DNA of 64,000 nucleotides, taken from assembly GCA_017551865.1 (NCBI GenBank), contig JAFZKB010000003.1, positions 1 to 64,000 of the forward strand, read 5' to 3'. This DNA comes from Clostridiales bacterium. GTDB taxonomy: Bacteria; Bacillota; Clostridia; Saccharofermentanales; Saccharofermentanaceae. A program made the translations under genes and the position numbers. This document shows positions 33,326-42,169 of this stretch, one piece after another; the stretch's first letter is position 1, and every line of letters starts with the position of its first letter. The notes beneath the pieces are model-generated. The model searched no databases. It was given only the letters and a program-made list of their open reading frames with translations, and was not told the origin of the DNA.

Positions 33326-35251
33326 ATGAATAAAAGAATCAGTCATCTGCTCCGCGTTTTCGGGTGTATTATACTTTCTTTCGCTATTCTCCTGAGCGCG
33401 TGCGGTAAAACAGAAGAAACGAAAAAGAAGAAGAAAAGGACGAAAAAGACGACGACGGAGATCACGGAGACGACGGATGAACCTTCGGAGTCTACTGATC
33501 CGACAGAGACTGATCCGACTTCCCAGCCGACCCAGACAGAGACGACCCGTCAGAAGAAGCAGCCGATCTACTTCCAGGAAGAAGCGGGGAAGAAGCTTCA
33601 CGAACTCGACGAAGAGATCTTTAAGAGAGGGATGGAAGAAGACATCATCTCTATCGTTTTCGATATAGAGGATCCGACCAAACTCGGACTTGAATGGCCG
33701 GAGAAGGGAATCGAGCCCTATTCCCCGGAAGATGAAGAGGAAGGCCATGAATTCGACCTCCATGTCTTAGAGGCACTCGATGAGATCGATTTCGATTCTC
33801 TTGAGGTAGAGGATCAGATCCTCTACGAGACACTGATGCGCGACTATGAGCTGTCCGTCTCCCTCTACGGTATGGACTACTATACGAGCGTGTTCAATTC
33901 TCTGACCGGTATAAATGTTGAGCTTCCGATCGTTTTCGCGACTCTCAATTTTGACGATCAGGCGGATGTCGAGAGATATCTTCAGATGATCGACGATATC
34001 GATGAATACTATGACTCCCTTTTCGCATATGAGAAGAAGCGTGCCGAACTCGGAAGATCCTATCCGGATGAGTTCATCGACCAGATCATCGCATCCCTCG
34101 ATGCCGTGTATAAAGATCACGAAGGCAATTACATGTACACCACTTTTGAAGACCGTGTAAATGCCCTGGATATCGACGATAAGACGAAGGCGGATCTGAT
34201 CAAGAGGAATAAAGAAGTCCTGGACAATTCTTTCTTCCCGGCATACGAGAAACTTTCCAAGAACATGCAGACCATTAAGGGAACGGCGAAGACTTCCGGC
34301 AAGATCTGCGAGATGGAAGGCGGTAAAGAATTCTACGAGAAGTATTTCCAGTACCGTTCCGGCACGGATCTCACGATCGAAGAGGCAGAACATGTCCTCG
34401 AGGATATGATGAACCAGTACCTTATGGAGTTTGCTACCCTCTACCAGGGTCTGACACCGCAGCAGCAGGCGGGCATCGGCGGCGGAGATAGTAATTACAC
34501 CACAGGTTCTTTTGAAAAAGATATCGAATTCTGTAAAAAGGCGATCAAGGATGACTTCCCGGATATCGGCGACGTGAAATATTCCGTATATCATCTCCCG
34601 CAGGAGATGGCGGATTTCTTCTCGCCGGCGGCGTATATGTCCACCCCGATCGATGATATCAACAGAAACGTGCTGCTGATCAACGATTACAGCGACGGAC
34701 TTTCCGACATGTTATCGACTGTAGGTCACGAGGCATTCCCGGGACATCTTTATGAGGCAGTCTACCACATGATCCACATGAACAACTACTACCAGAAAGG
34801 CGGCACCACAGCCTATAAAGAGGGCTGGTCCACCTACTGTGAGGACTATATCATGAAGCTGTCCGACTACGAATATAATCCGTATCGTGCCAATTATGTT
34901 TACACGTACCTGTTCTTCAACTATGCAGTAAATGCATATGTCGATATCCTGGTGCACTATAACGGCTACGGCAAGGATGAGATCGCTGCTGTTTTCGACG
35001 ATATCCTCGGACCGGGCTCCGGAAGAATGGTCGCAGATGCTTTCTATGACCGCGTGATCGAGATCCCCTGCTACGTGACACCTTACTGCTTCGGCAACTA
35101 CTACTGCTGCAAGATCATTAACGATGCGGCAGCCAAGTACGGCAATGAGTATTCCATGAAGCAGATCCATGCGGCATATCTCGATATGGGGCCGAGTACC
35201 TTTGAGCTCCTTGAGAAGTACATGCCTGTTTATCTGAAGAAACAGAAGTAA
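33326..35251 (+). CDS. DUF885 family lipoprotein (first copy)
   Basis: A 641-residue exported protein. The signal peptide ends in lipobox Leu-Ser-Ala-Cys (about residue 26). A Lys/Thr/Glu-rich linker (about 30-75) follows. The rest matches DUF885, a predicted zinc metallohydrolase family. The HExxxxH-like motif HEAFPGH starts at His468, and EGWSTYCED (about 505) supplies the downstream Glu. PAAYMSTPIDD and a YVTPYCFGNYY region are also typical. Substrate unknown; a peptidase-like role at the cell surface is inferred. GAAGGAGATG precedes the start. The paralogue at 35746 follows after a 62-residue peptide gene. Confidence 0.88.
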   Translation: MNKRISHLLRVFGCIILSFAILLSACGKTEETKKKKKRTKKTTTEITETTDEPSESTDPTETDPTSQPTQTETTRQKKQPIYFQEEAGKKLHELDEEIFKRGMEEDIISIVFDIEDPTKLGLEWPEKGIEPYSPEDEEEGHEFDLHVLEALDEIDFDSLEVEDQILYETLMRDYELSVSLYGMDYYTSVFNSLTGINVELPIVFATLNFDDQADVERYLQMIDDIDEYYDSLFAYEKKRAELGRSYPDEFIDQIIASLDAVYKDHEGNYMYTTFEDRVNALDIDDKTKADLIKRNKEVLDNSFFPAYEKLSKNMQTIKGTAKTSGKICEMEGGKEFYEKYFQYRSGTDLTIEEAEHVLEDMMNQYLMEFATLYQGLTPQQQAGIGGGDSNYTTGSFEKDIEFCKKAIKDDFPDIGDVKYSVYHLPQEMADFFSPAAYMSTPIDDINRNVLLINDYSDGLSDMLSTVGHEAFPGHLYEAVYHMIHMNNYYQKGGTTAYKEGWSTYCEDYIMKLSDYEYNPYRANYVYTYLFFNYAVNAYVDILVHYNGYGKDEIAAVFDDILGPGSGRMVADAFYDRVIEIPCYVTPYCFGNYYCCKIINDAAAKYGNEYSMKQIHAAYLDMGPSTFELLEKYMPVYLKKQK

Positions 35252-35297
35252 GCGGATCTTCCGGATGAGCGGAATATGAAATCAATTACGAACGGGT

Positions 35298-35340
35298 GGC
35301 GTTCGGCATTTCCTGCGAAGTGCCGGACGCCGCTCTCTTT
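35298..35340 (+). terminator. Terminator after the first DUF885 gene
   Basis: GGCGT-CGGCA and TGCCG-ACGCC form a long stem (35298-35332) followed by GCTCTCTTT. Confidence 0.6.
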
Positions 35341-35385
35341 CGCCGATCAGCCGGTTCCTCGTTATTTTGAGACCTGAATCTGCTA

Positions 35386-35414
35386 TTGACATGTTAGCTT
35401 TCGCTAACTATACT
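35386..35414 (+). promoter_or_regulatory. Consensus promoter with palindromic operator in its spacer
   Basis: A perfect -35 TTGACA (35386-35391), a 17-base spacer and TATACT (35409-35414). The palindrome GTTAGC-TTTC-GCTAAC (35393-35408) fills the spacer exactly. A repressor bound there would block RNA polymerase. The downstream gene and the TTAG...CTAA shape suggest a metal-responsive DtxR/MntR-type repressor, by inference. Confidence 0.76.
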
Positions 35415-35449
35415 GTCGTTAGAAATTCGAAAAGAAGGGGCGTCATTCC

Positions 35450-35638
35450 ATGGGCTGGCTTACGGACAATCTGGGTACGATCGTTATCTCTGCCGTCCTC
35501 ATCCTGATCGTGGCACTGATCATCGTAAAGATGGTGCGCGACAAGAGAAAGGGCAAGTCCTCCTGCGGCTGCGGCTGCAGTAACTGTGCCATGCGCGGCT
35601 CCTGTCATCCTGCTCCGAAGAAGTCTTCCGGCAAATAA
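35450..35638 (+). CDS. FeoB-associated Cys-rich membrane peptide
   Basis: A 62-residue peptide: one membrane helix (about 8-29), a basic stretch, then a Cys-rich tail with CGCGCSNC and a later CH pair. This matches the small FeoB-associated Cys-rich membrane family normally encoded beside the ferrous-iron transporter. No feoA or feoB is present in this window. GAAGGGG lies upstream of the ATG. Its strong promoter carries an operator-like palindrome, consistent with metal control. Confidence 0.8.
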   Translation: MGWLTDNLGTIVISAVLILIVALIIVKMVRDKRKGKSSCGCGCSNCAMRGSCHPAPKKSSGK

Positions 35639-35655
35639 TTTCCCTGTCCTTTTTG

Positions 35656-35679
35656 AAAAGATCCGTGCCCCGGTCTTTT
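35656..35679 (+). terminator. Weak terminator after the Cys-rich peptide
   Basis: AAAAGA-CCG and CGG-TCTTTT pair with one bulged base; a CTTTTTG follows after four bases. Confidence 0.4.
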
Positions 35680-35687
35680 CTGCCTTT

Positions 35688-35716
35688 TTGTGACGGGCGC
35701 GCACTCATGCTATAAT
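35688..35716 (+). promoter_or_regulatory. Promoter of the second DUF885 gene
   Basis: TTGTGA (35688-35693), a 17-base spacer and consensus TATAAT (35711-35716), 30 bases before the ATG. Confidence 0.66.
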
Positions 35717-35745
35717 GGGCGTGATTGTGAAAAGGAAAAGGGAAA

Positions 35746-37587
35746 ATGAAACATTCACGCTTGATGAAAATACTAACGCTGATCACGGCGGGAGCGATCT
35801 TCAGTTCGCCGCTTTCGGCATGTTCGAAAACGATGGATCCCGAGAATATCCCGAAGCCGCCGGTCGCCTCTACAGACGAGAACGGAAATAAGGATTCCGA
35901 AGCCATCAACTGGGCGGGAGCCAGTACTTCGGCCGACTCTTCGACAGAAGCGGCCAGGACGTTCCGGTACTACGATGTGGGGCTCTTTGTCGGATCTTCC
36001 GATATTCTGTCTGCCTACTATGCCTTCGACGATCCGAAGAACTATTACTCGGACTGGCCGGATAAGGGTCTGATGATCCCAACGGAGGAGGCGTATAAAG
36101 CCGCAGCGGAAGCCTATTCCCAATATGCGGACGAACTTTCCGGACTTGATCCGGAGGAACTGACCGAGGCGCAGAACCGCGCTATTGCAGACATGTGCTA
36201 TGACTTCAAATACATGGCGGAGACATACCGGCATTTCTACTACATGCCGCAGCTTTATCCGATGGGCGGCAAGCAGATCGTCTATCCGTTCCTGACCGCG
36301 CTGATCCAGTTTAAAAGCAAGGACGATGTACTGCGCTACTTCAAGATCCTGGAGGATTACTATGACTTTTTCTCCGCAATCGTCGAGATCGAGAAAAAGA
36401 GGAGCGAGATGGGGATTGGCTGGGATGATGAGAATCTCGACCGCATCATCGAGGACTGCACGAAGATGCAGGAAGACCGCGATATCAACTTCATGAAGAC
36501 GACATTCGACAGTAAGGTCGGCGCGCTGCATCTTTCCGATCAGGAGACCAGTGACCTCCTCAAGCGAAATCAGGAGCTCCTCGATACTGTTTATTATCCG
36601 ACGATGGAGATGCTGATCGAAAAACTTCAGGAGCTCAAGGGCATCTGCAACGACAAGAAGTATCTTGCTTATACTCCGGAGGGGAAGGCATATTACGAAG
36701 CACTGTTCCATGAAAAGAGCGGCACGTCGCTTCCTATTGAAGACGCGATCCATCTTCTTGATGAGAAGATCGCTTCCATTTACGAAGAGTACTATCCGAG
36801 ATGGACTTCGGCGGGAAGTTACTTCACGTTCGGCGGGCTCGAGTTCGATCAGGCCTGCGAATGGTGCAAACGCTTCACGGGTGAGCATTTCCCGAAGATC
36901 ATGGATAACGAGCTGAATGTGTATAATGTCCCGGAAAAGTTTGCGGAATCCATGCAGCCGGCAAGGTACTACTCCTCACCGATCGACTATTACACGAAGC
37001 ATACCGTCTGGCTCAACCGCGGCATGCTCGACAGCCCGAACTACGACATGTTTACAGTCGTTTCACACGAAATGTACCCGGGTCATCTTTACCAGCACCA
37101 GTATCAGGCGGAGCACCTGATCAGCAAGTACCAGGTATTCAACACATCGATCCCGTATGCGGAGGGCTGGGCCGAGTATTCCGAGTGGCTCATGATCCAC
37201 TACGCGCCTTTTGAGAAGGAACAGGCGGAAAACGCCCTGATGGCGCAGTTCCTCTACTCGACGTATATCGCGGCCAGAATGAGCATCGGCGTGGACTATC
37301 AGGGCTGGACCCGTGACGACTGTGCCGCTTATCTCAACCACTACCATCAGGACAAAAAAGAGGTGCTGGACGAATACTGGAACCGGATCACCGCCACCCA
37401 GTGCTACAGCGTGGAATACGCTTTCGGACTGCTCTTTACCTCGCAGATCCTGGAAAGCGCCATGAAGGAACTCGACGGTATCTGTACGCAGGAAGAAGTG
37501 CTGAAAGCCTATCTCGATCTGGGCTGTGCCCCGTTTGAAGTCCTTTCTGAGGACATGGAGAAGTTCGTGGCGGCGAAAAAAGGCTGA
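35746..37587 (+). CDS. DUF885 family lipoprotein (second copy)
   Basis: A 613-residue paralogue of the protein at 33326. It has a signal peptide with lipobox Leu-Ser-Ala-Cys (about residue 26) and a short Ser/Asp linker. The DUF885 domain has HEMYPGH at His441 and EGWAEYSEWL (about 475). RYYSSPIDYYT corresponds to the PAAYMSTP block of the first copy. The two share motif order, but the linkers and many surface stretches differ, so the duplication is old. It has its own promoter and terminator, so expression is likely independent of the first copy. Confidence 0.87.
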   Translation: MKHSRLMKILTLITAGAIFSSPLSACSKTMDPENIPKPPVASTDENGNKDSEAINWAGASTSADSSTEAARTFRYYDVGLFVGSSDILSAYYAFDDPKNYYSDWPDKGLMIPTEEAYKAAAEAYSQYADELSGLDPEELTEAQNRAIADMCYDFKYMAETYRHFYYMPQLYPMGGKQIVYPFLTALIQFKSKDDVLRYFKILEDYYDFFSAIVEIEKKRSEMGIGWDDENLDRIIEDCTKMQEDRDINFMKTTFDSKVGALHLSDQETSDLLKRNQELLDTVYYPTMEMLIEKLQELKGICNDKKYLAYTPEGKAYYEALFHEKSGTSLPIEDAIHLLDEKIASIYEEYYPRWTSAGSYFTFGGLEFDQACEWCKRFTGEHFPKIMDNELNVYNVPEKFAESMQPARYYSSPIDYYTKHTVWLNRGMLDSPNYDMFTVVSHEMYPGHLYQHQYQAEHLISKYQVFNTSIPYAEGWAEYSEWLMIHYAPFEKEQAENALMAQFLYSTYIAARMSIGVDYQGWTRDDCAAYLNHYHQDKKEVLDEYWNRITATQCYSVEYAFGLLFTSQILESAMKELDGICTQEEVLKAYLDLGCAPFEVLSEDMEKFVAAKKG

Positions 37588-37647
37588 CCGGTCAGGGTTC
37601 CTTAACAGTTTTTTCGAAACTTTCGTATCGTAATACCCGTGCAACAG

Positions 37648-37684
37648 TCGGCATTTCCCGGACTTCCCGGAAAGTGCCGATTTT
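37648..37684 (+). terminator. Terminator after the second DUF885 gene
   Basis: TCGGCA (37648-37653) and TGCCGA (37675-37680) close a stem with a further TTTCC/GGAAA inner pairing. TTTT follows. Confidence 0.76.
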
Positions 37685-37760
37685 CGCATCTTTCCGGGCG
37701 GTGCAACAACGCCGTTTTGCAATTGTCATGAAAATGTAGCAAAAAGTCCTTACCAAACAC

Positions 37761-37787
37761 TTGTATGAAAAAACATTATGTTATAAT
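37761..37787 (+). promoter_or_regulatory. Putative promoter of the PP2C/LysM-like protein
   Basis: TTGTAT (37761-37766) and consensus TATAAT (37782-37787). The 15-base spacer is shorter than ideal. Confidence 0.4.
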
Positions 37788-37838
37788 TAACTAGAAGTCT
37801 TAGGGATAATAGTCCCATATTTTGGAGGAACTGAGAAT

Positions 37839-40784
37839 ATGGCAAAGCAGACTCGGCTTGCAACCACTCTGACGGCAAGATATTTTCCTACAGCAGAATT
37901 GACTGACGCATTCTATATGGATGGTCGTGTGACCAGCAAGACCGTAGCCCGTTCGGCAGATCTTACGAACGATAAAGAAGACCGTGGATTCTTCTTCTCT
38001 GTATTTTCCCACCAGACCATCGCGGATCAGGACCCCAACGCCCTTCCGCCGTATGAGCCGATCCTCCGCCGTCTCGGCACGGAATTGAAGACCGGAAGAC
38101 GCTCTCTTGATGATTCCATCGGAGAGATGGTAAATACCGCCGTTTCCATCACAGGAAAGATGAAGATCCAGCAGGATAACAGCCGTGCCCCTTTCTTTGC
38201 CGGCGTTATGGTCAAGGACGGTGAGGCATTTGCTTCCACCATCGGAAAAGGTCTGGCCTTCCTTTATCGTGATGACACACTTTACCCGATGACGGCGACC
38301 GATATCCGCATCGATGCGATCAACACCGCCCGCCAGAAGGTGGAGAATTTCTATAACTTCTGTGCCACGAAGACAGCTCCGGCACTTTGCTCGAACATTG
38401 CCCAGCTGAAACTCGATGACTGCATCATCCTCTGCAACCGTGAAGTTTACGAGGCTTTGGGTCAGCAGGAGCTCCTCCGCATCCTCTATGATGCCGAGGA
38501 TCAGAGCGATGCTGCCAGCGTCGTTATCACAGAAGCCGCAGCGAAGCTTCCGGGCGTCCCGCTTCAGTTCATGATCTCCTTCGTAGAAGACATCACCTCC
38601 AGTGACAGAGGCGGATTCTTCGGTTTCGGCAGAAAGAAGAAGAAGGTCGTCGAAGAGGATTACGATGATGATTACAATGTAGCTCCTCAGGTTCCGCTGG
38701 AATCTCCGGAGAAGGAAGAAGAACCGCTCCCGAAGGATGCCATGCTGTTTGGTGACGATCTCCCGAAGGCTTCCACACCGAAGCCGCTTGAGACCACCAT
38801 GGTCGTTCCGCCGGCAGGCAGTGCCGCGGCCGCGATCGCTTCCCTGGGCGCAGAGACAGCCGCATCCACAGCGGCCAAGTCCGCAGCTGACGCCGCCGTC
38901 GATGCTGCGATCAATACTCCGGTACCGGAGCCGCCGCTTTCCTTCGGAGATATCTCTGATCTGATGAAGGAAGAGAGCGGAGAGAAGAAAGAACCTGAGA
39001 ATCTCGAAGAGACGAAGGTCATGCCTTTTGTCAACAGCTTTGATAAAGCCGCTGCTGAACTTGATGCGAAGACAGCAAGCCCGGCGAAGGAAGAAGCTCC
39101 GGCAGCTCCGGTCAGCCCGTTCGTCCAGCCTGCACCGGCCCCGGCCGTTCCTGAGAAGAAGGACGAACCGTTTGTAGCTGTTAAGAATGCAGATAATCCG
39201 TTCGCAAAAGCGGCTCTTCAGGCGCAGAGCAAGCCGATCCCGGAAGAGATCGTCCCGAAGGCACCTGTTGCAGGTACGGTGATCCCCGAGGAGATCGTTC
39301 CGAAGGCAGCAGCTGCGGCGAAGGAAGTAGAAGGAGTAGTGGAAGCGGCTCCAGCCCCGGTATCCGGCGGCGCACCGCTCTATATTGGTGATGAGGTCTT
39401 CGGCACAGCCGCTTCCGCGGCACCGGCCGAACAGGAGAACTTGGCAGGAACTGAACAGGTATCCGCAGCAGCACCTTCCGGCGCAGCTTCGGCATCTGTT
39501 GCGGAAACAGACGAGGACGCCCCGCTTGTTTTCGAAGCGGACAGTGAGGTGAAAACGCCTATGAATGATGAGCCCGAGTATTCCAATGATCCAAAAGAAT
39601 TCGACGAGACACCGCTTTTCTTCGGTGATGCAGAAAACGCTCCGGCAGAAGGAGGCGCCGGCCAGCCGGAAGAGGCGGCCACCGGTTCCGATGAGTTTGT
39701 GATCCCGTTCGCTTCGAATGACGCTCCGACCAATGCGACCGCATCCGCAGACGATGTTCCGCAGATGCCCCTTTATGAGGCTCCGACATATGTACCGCCG
39801 ACGTATCCGACCAACAGCGATACTCCGGTAGGTTACGAAGATACAGGCGTATATGCCCGCGGTTCCTACACTGTAGATGAAGATGAGGCAGCGCCTTCTG
39901 CTTCTCCATACGTTGTACCGGCTCCATCTCCGGCTCCGGTATCTCCGTTTGTGAACATGGAACAGCCTTCCTTCGGTGGTGTGGACATGCAGGCAAGCTA
40001 CGATGAGCCGACGCAGGAGATCCCGCCGGTTCCGGCTGATTACGCATACGATACGGCATATGGCCAGCCCGAGCAGGTAGCCGCTGAGCCGCAGTACGAT
40101 TTTGATAACCCGCCGCCGGCTGTTGCTGACCTCTTTGACTTCAGCACAGGTCCGATCGCTCCGGATCCGCAGCCGCAGGTATCTTCTGTACCGGCATATA
40201 TGCAGCAGGGTGAGGCTGTCCGTCCGGGTTCCGTTCCGGGTGTTCCGAGACGTCCGCAGCAGGCGACACGTCCGGGCAACCGTCCGAATACCCAGCCGGC
40301 AAGACGTAAGATGGATACCATCGATGATGGATTCGATAATGGCGATGACGAGCCGGGCGTAAGCTACCTGCCGTTCGTTCTGGCAGCAGTCTCCCTGATC
40401 TGCCTGATCATCATCATTGTGCTCATCGCGAAGTCCTGTGGCAGTGATAAGAAGAGCCCGGAAACAACAGTTTCCGATACGGCGATCACGGATGTTTCCA
40501 GCGATCCGTCTGAGACGGAGAGCACTGTACCTCCGACGACAGAGACCACTGCACCGGCACCGGATGCTCCGATCGGTGTATATACCTTCTCTGACAAGAG
40601 CGGTTGCCGCACATGGTGGGATCTTTTCTATCACGTATACGGCATCAAGATCGATTCCGAGACCGACGCCTGCGTAACGACGATCCTTACATATAACAGC
40701 AAGGATTCCTCCTACACACCGAAGGCCGGAGACCAGATTCTGCTCCCGCCGCCGGACATGCTGCCGAAGAAGTCCACAACATGA
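37839..40784 (+). CDS. PP2C-like/TM/LysM-like membrane protein
   Basis: A 981-residue protein. Residues 1-265 form a globular domain resembling degenerate PP2C/SpoIIE-type phosphatases: DRGFFFSVFSH, FFAGVMVKDGEAFASTIGKG, LKLDDCIILCN and DAASVVITEAA. The metal-binding Asp set is incomplete, so activity is doubtful. Residues about 270-835 are Ala/Pro/Glu-rich and low in complexity. A transmembrane helix (844-866) leads to a Thr/Glu linker and a C-terminal extracellular module (911-975) with LysM-like spacing: a tryptophan-containing helix, then YTPKAGDQILLPPP. The plan (cytoplasmic sensor, long linker, wall-binding tip) suggests envelope signalling, by inference. GGAGGAAC precedes the start. 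A strong terminator follows. Confidence 0.76.
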   Translation: MAKQTRLATTLTARYFPTAELTDAFYMDGRVTSKTVARSADLTNDKEDRGFFFSVFSHQTIADQDPNALPPYEPILRRLGTELKTGRRSLDDSIGEMVNTAVSITGKMKIQQDNSRAPFFAGVMVKDGEAFASTIGKGLAFLYRDDTLYPMTATDIRIDAINTARQKVENFYNFCATKTAPALCSNIAQLKLDDCIILCNREVYEALGQQELLRILYDAEDQSDAASVVITEAAAKLPGVPLQFMISFVEDITSSDRGGFFGFGRKKKKVVEEDYDDDYNVAPQVPLESPEKEEEPLPKDAMLFGDDLPKASTPKPLETTMVVPPAGSAAAAIASLGAETAASTAAKSAADAAVDAAINTPVPEPPLSFGDISDLMKEESGEKKEPENLEETKVMPFVNSFDKAAAELDAKTASPAKEEAPAAPVSPFVQPAPAPAVPEKKDEPFVAVKNADNPFAKAALQAQSKPIPEEIVPKAPVAGTVIPEEIVPKAAAAAKEVEGVVEAAPAPVSGGAPLYIGDEVFGTAASAAPAEQENLAGTEQVSAAAPSGAASASVAETDEDAPLVFEADSEVKTPMNDEPEYSNDPKEFDETPLFFGDAENAPAEGGAGQPEEAATGSDEFVIPFASNDAPTNATASADDVPQMPLYEAPTYVPPTYPTNSDTPVGYEDTGVYARGSYTVDEDEAAPSASPYVVPAPSPAPVSPFVNMEQPSFGGVDMQASYDEPTQEIPPVPADYAYDTAYGQPEQVAAEPQYDFDNPPPAVADLFDFSTGPIAPDPQPQVSSVPAYMQQGEAVRPGSVPGVPRRPQQATRPGNRPNTQPARRKMDTIDDGFDNGDDEPGVSYLPFVLAAVSLICLIIIIVLIAKSCGSDKKSPETTVSDTAITDVSSDPSETESTVPPTTETTAPAPDAPIGVYTFSDKSGCRTWWDLFYHVYGIKIDSETDACVTTILTYNSKDSSYTPKAGDQILLPPPDMLPKKSTT

Positions 40785-40809
40785 TCGGAAGACCAATTTA
40801 GCGTATCCA

Positions 40810-40840
40810 GGGGCTGCCTTACAGGGCAGCTCCTTTTTTT
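40810..40840 (+). terminator. Intrinsic terminator after the PP2C/LysM-like gene
   Basis: GGGGCTGCC and GGGCAGCTCC pair around a TTACA loop and run into seven T residues. Confidence 0.86.
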
Positions 40841-41052
40841 GTTCCTCAGAAGGGGTCTTTTCGGAAAGAAGCTTCGAATAAAAATCATTTGGCTCTTCAA
40901 ATGGTCATTTTGTTTGATGAAGCGTTTCGGGAAGCACTTTTTTTGATAAAATGCCGAAAATGTAAAAGACAGCGTTTTTGTACTAGAAAAATAGGGAATT
41001 TGCGACTACAATAGTACGGTATGTAATAATAGGTAAACTTGGAGGGATTATC

Positions 41053-42150
41053 ATGAGTACGCACAAGAAGCTTTTCATTCCGGGTCCGGTAGAAGTCCGT
41101 GATGAAGTTCTGGAAAAGATGGCTACGCCGATGATCGGCCACCGTACCAAAGATGCATCTGCTCTGCAGCAGGGAATTTCCGAGAAACTGCAGAAGGTCA
41201 TGGGTACGAAGAACACTATCATTCTTTCCACTTCATCAGGAAGCGGTCTGATGGAAGGCGCCGTACGATGTTTCACTGCGAAGAAAGCAGCGATCTTCTC
41301 CATCGGAGCATTTGGTGAGCGCTGGTATAAGATGGCGACCTCTAATGGTGTTCCGGCAGATATATTCCGTTCCGAACTGGGTAGAATCACTACTCCTGAG
41401 ATGGTGGACGAGGCTCTCTCTTCCGGCGAGTACGACATGATCACCATCACACACAACGAGACATCCACAGGTATCCATAATCCTGTCGGTAAGATCTCCG
41501 AGGTCCTTAAAGCGAAGTATCCGGATGTCATCCTCTGCGTGGATACGGTAAGTTCCATGGGCGGTGACTTCATTCCGGTAGATGAGTGGGGCATCGACGT
41601 ATGCATCACTTCTACACAGAAGTGTCTCGGACTTCCTCCGGGAATGTCCATCGCATCGGTTTCCGACCGTGCACTAGAGAAGGCGAAGACGATCCCGAAC
41701 AGAGGTCTTTACTTCGACTATGTCGAGCTTGCCAAGTTCGTACACGAGAAGCCGTTCCAGTATCCGTCCACTCCGTCCGAAGCACACATGTTTGCTCTCG
41801 ACTACCAGCTCGACTGCATCCTCGCTGAGGGCGTGGAGAACCGCTATAAGAGACACTGCGAGATGGCAGAGCTCGTTCGTGACTGGGCAAGAAAGAACGC
41901 GGAGCTTTATTCCGATCCGGACAATCTGTCCGTTACAGTTACATGTATCAAGAACACACTGGGCATCCCGTTTGCCGAGATCAACAAGAAGATGGGCGAG
42001 AGAGGATATCTCCTGTCCGGCGGCTACGGTGCTCTGAAGGAGACCACATTCCGTATCGCACATATGGCAGATACGACCATTGATGAGATCAAGGCCATGC
42101 TTAAGGATCTCGACGAAGTAGTAGCAGAGCTTAAGGCTCAGAACGCATAA
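41053..42150 (+). CDS. Class V PLP aminotransferase, probable phosphoserine aminotransferase
   Basis: A 365-residue aminotransferase of the serine-pyruvate/alanine-glyoxylate branch. It starts KLFIPGPVEV, has THNETSTGIHNP and VDTVSSMGGD (cofactor Asp), and the PLP lysine is in TSTQKCLGLPPG (about residue 195). It lies 19 bases before serA, so it most likely makes phosphoserine from 3-phosphohydroxypyruvate in place of a classical SerC. Serine-glyoxylate transamination is the alternative. GGAGGGATTATC lies before the ATG. Codon choice is strongly biased, as in highly expressed genes. Confidence 0.87.
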   Translation: MSTHKKLFIPGPVEVRDEVLEKMATPMIGHRTKDASALQQGISEKLQKVMGTKNTIILSTSSGSGLMEGAVRCFTAKKAAIFSIGAFGERWYKMATSNGVPADIFRSELGRITTPEMVDEALSSGEYDMITITHNETSTGIHNPVGKISEVLKAKYPDVILCVDTVSSMGGDFIPVDEWGIDVCITSTQKCLGLPPGMSIASVSDRALEKAKTIPNRGLYFDYVELAKFVHEKPFQYPSTPSEAHMFALDYQLDCILAEGVENRYKRHCEMAELVRDWARKNAELYSDPDNLSVTVTCIKNTLGIPFAEINKKMGERGYLLSGGYGALKETTFRIAHMADTTIDEIKAMLKDLDEVVAELKAQNA

Positions 42151-42169
42151 GTTAGGGAGGAACACGAAC

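Noticed and set aside
37800..40796. Open frame of 998 codons on the minus strand opposite the PP2C/LysM-like gene
   Set aside because: It mirrors a well-supported plus-strand gene with ribosome site, membrane segment and terminator. It is open only because TCA, TTA and CTA codons are avoided in the forward frame. Its translation is Arg/Cys-rich with no domain.
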